DNA from: DASTHS01 sp035718085
GTDB taxonomy: Bacteria; Actinomycetota; Acidimicrobiia; Acidimicrobiales; Palsa-688
Assembly (NCBI GenBank): GCA_035718085.1
Contig: DASTHS010000154.1
Location: forward strand, 1 to 8,747
DNA length: 8,747 nucleotides
Reading direction: 5' to 3'
The notes under the pieces are model-generated. The model had not been told where the DNA came from and made no database searches. It saw only the letters and a program-made list of their open reading frames with translations. Position numbers and translations under genes: made by a program. How positions within the stretch are numbered: the first letter of the stretch is position 1; each line of letters begins with the position of its first letter. Below, piece after piece: positions 1 through 5,966 of the stretch.

Positions 1-654
1 GACGCCGACGTGGCAGCCGCCTCGGCGGCGGGTGCGGCCAGCGTGTTCGCGCCGTCGGTCGGGGAGATGTGGCCGGAGGCGCCCGCGACCCGGGTCCATG
101 TCGGCGGTCTCGGGGACCGTTGGGAGGGTGCGTCCCGGCCGGCGCACTTCGACGGTGTCGCCACCATCGTCGCGAAGCTGTTCGGGCTGGCCGGGCCGTC
201 GCTGGCCTACTTCGGCGAGAAGGACTTCCAGCAGCTCACCCTCGTACGGCGGATGGTCGCCGACCTGTCGCTGCCAGTGTGGGTGATCGGCTGCCCCACC
301 GTGCGCACCACCGACGGCCTGGCGCTCTCCAGCCGCAACGCGTACCTGTCGCCCGACGAACTGGCCGCCGCTCCCGCCCTCTACCGGTCGCTGCTCGCAG
401 GCAAGCGGGCGGTCGAACAGGGCGACACCACCGACCCGGCGGTGGTCGCCGAGACCGTGGCCGCCGCCCTCGCCCGCGAGCCGCGCTTCGCCCTCGACTA
501 CGCCGCGGTCGTCGACCCCGACACCCTCGAGCAGCCCGAGCACATCTCCGCCCCGGTGCGCCTCCTCGTGGCCGCCCGCATCGGGCCGGCCCGGCTGCTC
601 GACAACCTGCCGGCCGAGCCGCCGGCCCCCGACCGTGGCGGCCTCCCGCTGTGA
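1..654 (+). CDS. panC: pantothenate synthetase, 5'-truncated by window edge
   Basis: Pantothenate synthetase (pantoate-beta-alanine ligase) is a cytoplasmic enzyme that joins pantoate and beta-alanine using ATP, giving pantothenate for CoA. The frame is open from base 1 and 217 residues are visible. The family is usually about 280-310 residues, so roughly the first 70-95, including the HIGH-type nucleotide motif, lie outside the window. Visible family signatures are VFAPSVGEMWP near residue 15, the YFGEKDFQQLTLVRRM segment near residue 69 (substrate and ATP contacts), and DGLALSSRNAYLS near 105, whose LSSRN is the KMSKS-like loop. The last ~15 residues are Pro/Ala-rich and not conserved. The TGA stop at 652-654 overlaps the nadB GTG by 4 bp, which implies co-transcription and translational coupling. 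The aspartate decarboxylase gene panD, a frequent neighbour that makes beta-alanine, does not follow it. Family identity is secure; the true start cannot be seen. Confidence 0.96.
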   Translation, partial: DADVAAASAAGAASVFAPSVGEMWPEAPATRVHVGGLGDRWEGASRPAHFDGVATIVAKLFGLAGPSLAYFGEKDFQQLTLVRRMVADLSLPVWVIGCPTVRTTDGLALSSRNAYLSPDELAAAPALYRSLLAGKRAVEQGDTTDPAVVAETVAAALAREPRFALDYAAVVDPDTLEQPEHISAPVRLLVAARIGPARLLDNLPAEPPAPDRGGLPL

Positions 655-2297
655 CGGCGATCCCCGCCCTCGACGTCGAGCTCGACCTGCTCGTCATCGG
701 CAGCGGCGTGGCCGGCCTGTCGGCCGCCGTGCACCTGCTGGCCCGCCAGCCGGGCGCCCGCGTCGGGGTGCTGACCAAGGCGGCGCTGGCCACCAGCGCC
801 ACCCAGTGGGCGCAGGGTGGGGTGGCCGCCGTGCTGTCTGGCCCCCGCGCCGACGCCAGCGGCGACAGCATCGACCTGCACCGTCGCGACACGCTCGCCG
901 CCGGCGCCGGCCTCTGTGACGACGCCGCAGTGCGCCTGCTGGTGTCGGAGGGCCCCGGGGCGGTGCGGGCCCTCGTCGCCCAGGGGGCCAGCTTCGACCT
1001 CGAAGCCGACGGCAGCATCGCCCTCGCCCGCGAGGGTGGCCACTCCGCCGCCCGGGTGCTGCACGCCGGCGGCCTGGCCACCGGTGCCGAGATCGAGCGG
1101 ACACTGGTGGCTGCCACCCGGGCGCACGCCTCGACCCTGCTGGAGGGCTGGTACGTCGCCGACCTGATCGTCGAGCGCGGCGCCTGCCGCGGCGTGCTCG
1201 CGTTCGCCCCCGACGGCAGCACCGTCGCCGTGCGCGCCGCCGCCACCCTCCTCGCCACCGGCGGGGCCGGCCAGCTGTTCGCGGTCACGACCAACCCACC
1301 GCAGGCGACCGCCGACGGGCTGGCGATGGCGCTGCGGGGCGGGGTCGCCGTCGCAGACATCGAGTTCGTGCAGTTCCACCCCACCGCGCTGGCCGACGGC
1401 GGGTTCCCCCGGCCCCTGCTCTCCGAGGCGCTGCGCGGTGACGGGGCCCTCCTGCGCGACGGCCGGGGGCGCCGCTTCGTCGACGAGCTGCAACCCCGCG
1501 ACGTCGTGAGCCGCGCCATCGCCGCCACCCTCGGCGCCGAGGGCGCCGGCCACGTCTGGCTCGACGCCACCCCGATCGACGACTTCGCCCTCCGCTTCCC
1601 CACACTGATGCCGCCCCTCGAGCGCCTGGGCATCGACCCGGCGCACGACTGGATCCCCGTGGCCCCCGCCGCCCACTACCTCTGCGGCGGGGTCGTCACC
1701 GACCTCGACGGGGCGACCACCATGCCCGGCCTGTGGGCGGCGGGGGAGGCGGCCTGCACCGGTGTCCACGGCGCCAACCGCCTGGCCAGCAACTCGCTGC
1801 TCGAAGGCATGGTGTTCGGCGCCCGTGTGGTCGACGCAGTGGTGGCCGGCAGGGCCGGTCCGCGACCCACCGGCGCCATGACCTCCCTCCTCGAGCCCTC
1901 GGCGCTCGGCCACCTGCCCGTGGTCCGCCTCGACACCACCCTGCCCCCCGTGCCGTCGCCGTCATCCGGTGCCGACCACCCCCGCCCGGCGGGCGGCCCC
2001 GCAGCCGCCGGCCCGGCCGGTCCCGACGTGGCCAAGGCCCGGGCCGCCCTCGCCGCGGCCATGACCGCCGGCGCCGGCGTGGTGCGCTCGGCCGCCTCGC
2101 TCGCCGAGGCCCGCCGGGCCGTCGCCGCCACCCCCCTGCACCCCGGCTCTCCCGCCGGCGCCGAACTGGTCAACCTGGCCACCGCCGCCGCCGTGCTGCT
2201 CGACGCCGCCGACGCCCGGCTCGAGAGCCGCGGCGGCCACAGCCGGAGCGACGCCCCGGCCACCTCCGCCGACTTCCTCCTGCGGTTCTGCCGGTGA
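651..2297 (+). CDS. nadB: L-aspartate oxidase (NAD de novo synthesis)
   Basis: FAD-dependent L-aspartate oxidase oxidises aspartate to iminoaspartate, which NadA condenses into quinolinate. The 548 residues fit the family length of about 530-560. The N-terminal dinucleotide motif IGSGVAGLSA is at 16-25, followed by ATQWAQGGVAAV. REGGHSAARVLHAGG resembles the substrate/FAD loop. VQFHPTAL has His243, PRDVVSR has Arg283 and Arg288 (one should be the catalytic arginine of the succinate dehydrogenase/fumarate reductase superfamily), and AHYLCGG has His342. GEAACTGVHGANRLASNSLLEG spans about 365-386 and is the FAD-binding C-terminal signature. After about residue 420 comes a Pro/Ala/Gly-rich linker, then a short helical C-terminal domain with VVRS and an ESRGGHSRSD segment like the family's ESRGxHxRxD. 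The GTG at 651 was chosen because it overlaps the panC stop (GTGA) and puts the nucleotide motif at the usual distance from the N-terminus. The stop overlaps the nadC start in the same way. nadA is not in the window. Confidence 0.97.
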   Translation: MTAIPALDVELDLLVIGSGVAGLSAAVHLLARQPGARVGVLTKAALATSATQWAQGGVAAVLSGPRADASGDSIDLHRRDTLAAGAGLCDDAAVRLLVSEGPGAVRALVAQGASFDLEADGSIALAREGGHSAARVLHAGGLATGAEIERTLVAATRAHASTLLEGWYVADLIVERGACRGVLAFAPDGSTVAVRAAATLLATGGAGQLFAVTTNPPQATADGLAMALRGGVAVADIEFVQFHPTALADGGFPRPLLSEALRGDGALLRDGRGRRFVDELQPRDVVSRAIAATLGAEGAGHVWLDATPIDDFALRFPTLMPPLERLGIDPAHDWIPVAPAAHYLCGGVVTDLDGATTMPGLWAAGEAACTGVHGANRLASNSLLEGMVFGARVVDAVVAGRAGPRPTGAMTSLLEPSALGHLPVVRLDTTLPPVPSPSSGADHPRPAGGPAAAGPAGPDVAKARAALAAAMTAGAGVVRSAASLAEARRAVAATPLHPGSPAGAELVNLATAAAVLLDAADARLESRGGHSRSDAPATSADFLLRFCR

Positions 2298-3142
2298 GCT
2301 GGCTCGACCCGCCGATCAGCGCGGTCCGCGACGTGGTCGCCCGGGCCCTCGCCGAAGACCTGGGCGTGCTCGGCGACCTCACCGCGGCCCTCGTGCCCCC
2401 CGACGCCACCGTCGCCGCCGAGGTGGTCGCCCGCCGCGCCGGCGTGCTGGCCGGCCGGCTCGCCGCCACCGAGGCCGTCACCGCCGTCGACCCCGCCGTC
2501 GCCGTGACCTGGCATGCCGCCGACGGCGACCTCCTGGCCCCCGGCACGGTGGTCGCCACCTGGCAGGGCCGCCTGGCCAGCGTGCTCACCGCCGAACGCA
2601 CCGCCCTCAACCTCCTCGGCCACCTCTCCGGCATCGCCACCCTCACCCGCGCCTACGCCGACGCTGCCGGCCCCCGCTGCCGCATCCGCGACACCCGCAA
2701 GACCACCCCCGGCCTGCGTGCCCTCGAGAAGGCCGCCGTCCGGGCCGGGGGAGGGGTCAACCACCGCGGGTCGCTCGCCGACGGCATCTTGGTGAAGGAC
2801 AACCACCTCGCCGGGCTCCCCATCGCGGAGCTGGTCGCCGCCGCCCGGGCCCGCTGGCCCGGCCAGGGGGTCGAGGTGGAGTGCGACGACCTGGCCCAGG
2901 TGCGCGCCGCCCTCGAGTGCGGGGCCGACATGGTGCTCGTCGACAACTTCACCCCCGCCGAGGTGGCCGAGGCCGTCGCCCTCGTCGACGGCCGGGTGCC
3001 CGTCGAGGTGTCGGGCGGCGTCACCCTGGCCACGGTGGCCGACTACGCCGCCGCGGGCGCCGACCTGATCGCCGTCGGCGCCCTCACCCACTCCGCCCCC
3101 GTGCTCGACGTCGGCCTCGACCTGGCGCCCGGCTCCCGCTGA
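2294..3142 (+). CDS. nadC: nicotinate-nucleotide pyrophosphorylase (quinolinate phosphoribosyltransferase)
   Basis: NadC converts quinolinate and PRPP to nicotinate mononucleotide, CO2 and pyrophosphate, the step where de novo NAD synthesis joins the common pathway. The 282 residues match the usual 275-295. An N-terminal alpha/beta domain with ALAEDLGVLGDLTAALVP is followed by the type II PRTase barrel. Family residues seen are RIRDTRKTTPGLR at 130-142 (quinolinate-binding arginines and lysine), GGGVNHRGSL, ILVKDNH with Lys168-His171, VEVECDD with Glu196 and Asp198-Asp199, MVLVDNF, and VEVSGGVTL with AVGALTHS near the C-terminus (phosphate binding). The segment after NHR reads GSLADG where relatives usually have a Gly-Leu-x-Asp pattern; the aspartate is kept. 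The GTG at 2294 overlaps the nadB TGA by 4 bp and gives the expected N-terminus, so coupling to nadB is likely. The stop lies in the first unit of a 13-bp tandem repeat. Confidence 0.97.
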   Translation: MSWLDPPISAVRDVVARALAEDLGVLGDLTAALVPPDATVAAEVVARRAGVLAGRLAATEAVTAVDPAVAVTWHAADGDLLAPGTVVATWQGRLASVLTAERTALNLLGHLSGIATLTRAYADAAGPRCRIRDTRKTTPGLRALEKAAVRAGGGVNHRGSLADGILVKDNHLAGLPIAELVAAARARWPGQGVEVECDDLAQVRAALECGADMVLVDNFTPAEVAEAVALVDGRVPVEVSGGVTLATVADYAAAGADLIAVGALTHSAPVLDVGLDLAPGSR

Positions 3143-3180
3143 CCGTGCCCGCTGACCGCGCCCGCTGACCGTGCCCGCTG
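3135..3180. repeat. 13-bp tandem repeat spanning the nadC stop
   Basis: The unit CCCGCTGACCGTG occurs at 3135-3147, 3148-3160 (one T-to-C change) and 3161-3173, with a 7-base partial copy at 3174-3180. The first unit contains the nadC stop TGA (3140-3142). Because 13 is not a multiple of three, the TGA copies at 3153-3155 and 3166-3168 fall in the two other forward frames, so all three plus-strand frames are closed within 29 bases. Whether this is functional or replication slippage cannot be told from one sequence. Confidence 0.9.
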
Positions 3181-3261
3181 GCCTGCTCGCCGCTGGCGGC
3201 CCGGCGCTCGACGGTCGGCTGGTTCGACCCGGGGGGCGCCGAGCAGCAACACTGCGCCACC

Positions 3262-4053
3262 GTGCTCTGCACCATCGACGTGGGCAACACCCAGACGGTC
3301 ATCGGCCTCTTCACGCCCGACGACACCCGCCGGGGTGAGCCGCTGCACCACTGGCGGGTGTCGACCGTCGCCAGCCGCACCGCCGACGAGCTCGCCCAGC
3401 AGCTCGAGGCCCTGCTGGCCCTGAAGGGCCTCGACGCCAGGCGGACGATCACCGGCGTCGCCGTCGCCTCGGTCGTGCCGCGCCTGCGCACGGCGACGCG
3501 CGAGATGACCGACCGCTGGCTGGGCGTCGAGACGGTGATCGTCGAGCCTGGGATCAAGACGGGCATGCCCATCCTCTACGACAACCCCCGCGAGGTGGGC
3601 GCCGACCGCATCGCCGACGCCGTGGCCGCCTACGACCTCTACGGCGGCCCCACGATCGTCGTCGACTTCGGCACGGCGACGACCTTCGAGGTGGTGAGCG
3701 ACAAGGGCGAATACCTGGGCGGGGTGATCCTCCCCGGCATCGAGATCAGCCTCGAGGCCCTCTTCGCCCGCGCCGCCCTGCTGCCCCGGGTGGAGCTGGT
3801 CGAGCCCCGGTCGGTGCTGGCCAAGAACACCGTCGAGTCCGTGCAGTCGGGCGTGATCTACGGCTTCGCCGCCCAGGTCGACGGGCTGTGCCGCCGGCTC
3901 AAGGCCGAGGTCGGCGACCACTGCCACGTCATCGGCACCGGCGGCCTGGCCGGGCTCATCGGCCCCGTGTCGGAGGAGATCGAACACCACGAGCCCTGGC
4001 TCACCCTCCACGGGCTGCGCCTGATCTTCGCCCGCAACCAGCGCCCGGTCTGA
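3262..4053 (+). CDS. coaX: type III pantothenate kinase
   Basis: CoaX phosphorylates pantothenate with ATP, the first committed step of CoA synthesis. The type III enzyme belongs to the ASKHA fold superfamily and is typically insensitive to CoA feedback. The 263 residues fit the family (about 250-270). The N-terminal phosphate-binding motif DVGNT is at 6-10. NPREVGADR at 108-116 carries the conserved GADR aspartate, Asp115, taken as the catalytic base. DFGTATTF starting at Asp135 is the second phosphate motif, followed by GGVILPGIEIS, the NTVESVQSGVIYGF stretch, and VIGTGGLAGL near the C-terminus. The GTG at 3262 places DVGNT at the usual residue 6. No convincing Shine-Dalgarno sequence precedes it. 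An AACACT 8 bases before the start weakly resembles a -10 box, so a separate leaderless transcript is possible but unproven. The upstream gap is 119 bp and holds the 13-bp repeat and a 5-bp-stem hairpin (GGTCG 3213-3217 / CGACC 3225-3229). The gene complements panC in the same pathway. Confidence 0.97.
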   Translation: MLCTIDVGNTQTVIGLFTPDDTRRGEPLHHWRVSTVASRTADELAQQLEALLALKGLDARRTITGVAVASVVPRLRTATREMTDRWLGVETVIVEPGIKTGMPILYDNPREVGADRIADAVAAYDLYGGPTIVVDFGTATTFEVVSDKGEYLGGVILPGIEISLEALFARAALLPRVELVEPRSVLAKNTVESVQSGVIYGFAAQVDGLCRRLKAEVGDHCHVIGTGGLAGLIGPVSEEIEHHEPWLTLHGLRLIFARNQRPV

Positions 4054-4155
4054 GGCCGCTCTCACCCCGGCCCCCGTCTTCTCGCGCTCGGGGCGGCCCG
4101 GTGGCGCGGGTGCCGGCCCCCGGTGGGCGGAGGGCTGGCCGGCCGGCCTGGCCGA

Positions 4156-4172
4156 CCCCCCCCCGTGCGGGG
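4156..4172. terminator. weak GC hairpin after a C9 run, coaX-lysS gap
   Basis: The 150-bp gap after coaX contains a run of nine C (4156-4164) followed by GTGC and GGGG, which can fold as CCCC-GTGC-GGGG. It sits about 100 bases after the coaX stop and about 20 bases before the putative lysS -10 box. No T-tract follows. It could contribute to termination of the coaX transcript, but any region this GC-rich folds readily, so confidence is low. Confidence 0.2.
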
Positions 4173-4191
4173 CCGCGGCGGGGCCCGCCTC

Positions 4192-4197
4192 TAGGGT
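4192..4197 (+). promoter_or_regulatory. putative -10 box of a leaderless lysS transcript
   Basis: TAGGGT matches the actinobacterial -10 pattern TAnnnT and stands out in a stretch almost devoid of A and T. Exactly six bases separate it from the lysS GTG at 4204, so transcription would begin at or next to the start codon and leave no leader. No recognisable -35 hexamer and no Shine-Dalgarno sequence are present, which agrees with a leaderless gene. Spacing and sequence are seen; promoter function is inferred. Confidence 0.6.
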
Positions 4198-4203
4198 TGG
4201 CCG

Positions 4204-5664
4204 GTGCCCGACGCCGTGCCCTACCGCTTCGACCGGACCGCCACCACCGCGGAGCTCGCCGCCGCGCACGCCGACCTCGAGGCGGGAGCGGAGACGGGCG
4301 TGGTCGTCCGCGTCGCCGGACGCCTGGTGCTCCGGCGCGACCAGGGCCGGCTGACCTTCGCCACGCTGCGCGACTCGAGCGGCGCCATCCAGCTCTTCGC
4401 CGGCGCCAAGTGGACCGCCGACTACGAGGCGTTCGCCCGCTGCAACCTGGGCGACTGGCTCGGGGCCGAAGGCGAGGTGGTGCGCACGCGCACCGGCGAG
4501 CTGTCGGTCAAGGTCACCACCTGGGTGCGCCTGGCCGAGGCGCGGCGCAGCTTCGGTGACAAGTGGCGCGGCATCACCGACGTCGACCTCCGCTACCGCC
4601 AGCGCTACGCCGACCTGTGGGCCAACGACGGCTCGCGCGAGCGGTTCCTGGCCCGCAGTCGGGTGGTGTCGCTCACCCGCCGGTGGCTCGAGGAGCGGGG
4701 GTTCGTGGAGGTCGAGACGCCGCTGCTGCACCCCATCCCCGGGGGGGCGACGGCCAAGCCGTTCACGACCCACCACAACGCCCTCGACCAGGACCTCTAC
4801 CTGCGCATCGCCCCTGAGCTCTACCTGAAGCGGCTGGTGGTCGGCGGCCTCGAGAAGGTCTTCGAGATCGGCCGGGTGTTCCGCAACGAGGGGCTCTCCC
4901 CGCGCCACAACCCCGAGTTCACCATGCTCGAGCTGTACGAGGCCTACGCCGACTACGGCGACATGATGGCGCTCGTCGAGCAGCTCGTCGCCCACCTGGC
5001 GCTGGCCCTGCACGGCACGACGACGCTGCACTACGCCGGGCGCGAGCTCGACCTGGCGGTGCCGTGGCGGCGGGCCACCATGGCCGATCTGGTGACGGAG
5101 GCGACCGGGCGCCCGCTGTCGGTCGACAGCCCGGTCGACGAGCTGCGTTCCGTGGCCAGCGCCGAGGGCATCCCCGTCGAAGCCGCATGGGGGCCCGGCA
5201 AGCTGCTGCTCGAGATCTACGAGAAGACCACCGAGGCGACGCTGTGGGGACCGGTGTTCGTCACCGACTACCCCAAGGAGGTGTCGCCGCTCTCGCGTGA
5301 CCACCGCTCGGCCCCCGGCCTGGTGGAGCGGTTCGAGGGCATCGTCGCCGGCCGCGAGCTCTGCAACGCCTTCTCCGAGCTCATCGACCCCGACGAGCAG
5401 CTGGCCCGCTTCGAGCAGCAGGCCCGGGCCAAGGCCGGCGGCGACGAGGAGGCCATGTCGGTCGACGGCGACTACGTGCGGGCCCTTCAGTACGGCCTGC
5501 CGCCGACCGGTGGTCTGGGCATCGGCGTCGACCGCCTCGTCATGCTGCTCACCGGCGCCGAGTCCATCCGTGACGTGGTGCTGTTCCCGACCCTGCGGCC
5601 CGAGCAGGGCGATCCCCTCGCCACCGGCGGCCTCGTCACCGGCGGTCCGCAGGGCGACGGGTAG
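4204..5664 (+). CDS. lysS: lysyl-tRNA synthetase, class II
   Basis: Class II lysyl-tRNA synthetase attaches lysine to tRNA-Lys in the cytoplasm. The 486 residues are slightly short of the common 490-510 and there is no N-terminal extension. An OB-fold anticodon-binding domain covers about 30-115 (VVVRVAGRLVLRR, FATLRDSSGAIQLF). The catalytic domain follows: DLRYRQRYADLW and the motif 1 region FVEVETPLLHPIPGGATAKPF, then THHNALDQDLYLRIAPELYL, motif 2 FEIGRVFRNEG (220-230) with RHNPEFTMLE, and motif 3 GLGIGVDRLVMLLT from about residue 437 (Arg444), ending SIRDVVLFPTLRPE. The last ~13 residues are Gly-rich and unconserved. The GTG at 4204 is chosen because it lies at the right distance from TAGGGT for a leaderless mRNA and gives a normal N-terminus. 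Its stop lies in a 22-bp tandem duplication. In mycobacteria lysS is likewise next to coaX and clpC, with lsr2 between lysS and clpC. Confidence 0.97.
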   Translation: MPDAVPYRFDRTATTAELAAAHADLEAGAETGVVVRVAGRLVLRRDQGRLTFATLRDSSGAIQLFAGAKWTADYEAFARCNLGDWLGAEGEVVRTRTGELSVKVTTWVRLAEARRSFGDKWRGITDVDLRYRQRYADLWANDGSRERFLARSRVVSLTRRWLEERGFVEVETPLLHPIPGGATAKPFTTHHNALDQDLYLRIAPELYLKRLVVGGLEKVFEIGRVFRNEGLSPRHNPEFTMLELYEAYADYGDMMALVEQLVAHLALALHGTTTLHYAGRELDLAVPWRRATMADLVTEATGRPLSVDSPVDELRSVASAEGIPVEAAWGPGKLLLEIYEKTTEATLWGPVFVTDYPKEVSPLSRDHRSAPGLVERFEGIVAGRELCNAFSELIDPDEQLARFEQQARAKAGGDEEAMSVDGDYVRALQYGLPPTGGLGIGVDRLVMLLTGAESIRDVVLFPTLRPEQGDPLATGGLVTGGPQGDG

Positions 5665-5697
5665 CCGGCTGGCGGGCGACGGGTAGCCGGCTGGCGG
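5652..5697. repeat. 22-bp tandem duplication over the lysS stop
   Basis: Bases 5652-5673 are repeated without mismatch at 5674-5695, with two further matching bases. The unit begins GGGCGACGGGTAGCC and includes the lysS TAG stop (5662-5664). The second TAG (5684-5686) is in a different forward frame. The perfect identity suggests a recent duplication. It resembles the arrangement at the nadC stop but shares no sequence with it. Confidence 0.92.
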
Positions 5698-5717
5698 CTG
5701 GCCGTCGCCGCTCTCAG

Positions 5718-5737
5718 GTCGTGCCGTGACTCACGAC
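5718..5737. terminator. hairpin downstream of lysS (candidate terminator)
   Basis: GTCGTG (5718-5723) can pair with CACGAC (5732-5737) around an 8-base loop, CCGTGACT. An alternative overlapping 11-base palindrome, CGTGACTCACG, covers 5725-5735. The element is about 54 bases after the lysS stop. There is no T-tract, so it is not a classical intrinsic terminator, though U-less hairpins have been proposed in actinobacteria. Confidence 0.3.
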
Positions 5738-5778
5738 GTCGCGCTCATCGCCCGCGTTGTGCGTGCGCCCCGTACGAC

Positions 5779-5819
5779 CGACTCACAAACCGGCTGTCAG
5801 GGCCCGCGGATGTGAGTTG
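5779..5819. repeat. inverted repeat ACTCACA / TGTGAGT
   Basis: ACTCACA (5781-5787) is matched by its reverse complement TGTGAGT (5811-5817). A flanking G-T wobble and a C-G pair extend the stem to nine positions. Inside, CCG (5790-5792) can pair with CGG (5807-5809). The ACTCAC core also occurs in the hairpin at 5725-5735, so the motif appears three times in about 90 bases, counting both strands. It could be a structured 3' end, a binding-site cluster or a REP-like remnant. I recognise no known family. Confidence 0.45.
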
Positions 5820-5821
5820 CC

Positions 5822-5966
5822 GCAGTCTTCCGCCGCCCCGAGGTGGGCGATGCCGGCGACCCCCCCGCAGTCACCGGCGAGCCCCGGCCAGTCGCTCCCG
5901 GCGCCCGGCGACCTCCCGCAGTCACCGGCGAACCCCGCGCCCGGCCGGCGCCCGGCGACCGGCGCC
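5822..5966. repeat. degenerate ~45-51-bp tandem repeat array
   Basis: Three head-to-tail units begin with GCAGTC at 5822, 5867 and 5918. The second and third are close: about 33 bases at 5854-5886 recur at 5906-5937 with one base less in a C-run and two substitutions. Both also contain CCGGCGCCCGGCGACC (5898-5913 and 5945-5960). The first unit is shorter and more diverged, sharing GCAGTC and CCGGCGACC. The array ends at the base before the prenyl synthase stop codon (minus strand), so it forms that gene's 3' flank. Confidence 0.75.
5947..5966 (-). terminator. GC hairpin directly after the prenyl synthase stop
   Basis: GGCGCC at 5947-5952 and at 5961-5966 are self-complementary hexamers separated by 8 bases and can form a 6-bp stem. 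The outer arm touches the TAG stop of the minus-strand prenyl synthase (5967-5969). No T-run follows on the minus strand. It lies within the last unit of the repeat array, so the pairing may be a by-product of the repeats. Confidence 0.3.

Larger units (their letters stand above)
5665..5966. other. 302-bp gene-free region between convergent genes
   Basis: This region lies between the 3' ends of lysS (+) and the prenyl synthase (-). I find no credible protein or RNA gene; open frames here are extensions or shadows of neighbours. It holds the second copy of the 22-bp duplication, two small hairpins built on ACTCAC/GTGAGT sequences, and a degenerate ~50-bp repeat array that abuts the prenyl synthase stop. 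Bases 5775-5820 are less GC-rich than their surroundings. A bidirectional termination zone is the simplest role. Confidence 0.7.

Noticed and set aside
3213..3240. tRNA-like T-loop (GGTTCGACC) upstream of coaX
   Set aside because: The flanking bases do not form a T-stem, and no anticodon arm, D arm or acceptor stem is present.
4084..4150. G-quadruplex candidate in the coaX-lysS gap
   Set aside because: G-runs are present but several loops are far too long for a canonical quadruplex; background G richness explains it.
3043..5304. 753-codon minus-strand open frame opposite coaX and lysS
   Set aside because: It is antisense to two genes with clear family motifs, and its translation is low-complexity Gly/Ala/Arg/Pro/His/Gln-rich with no domain. 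Long shadow frames are expected in DNA this GC-rich.
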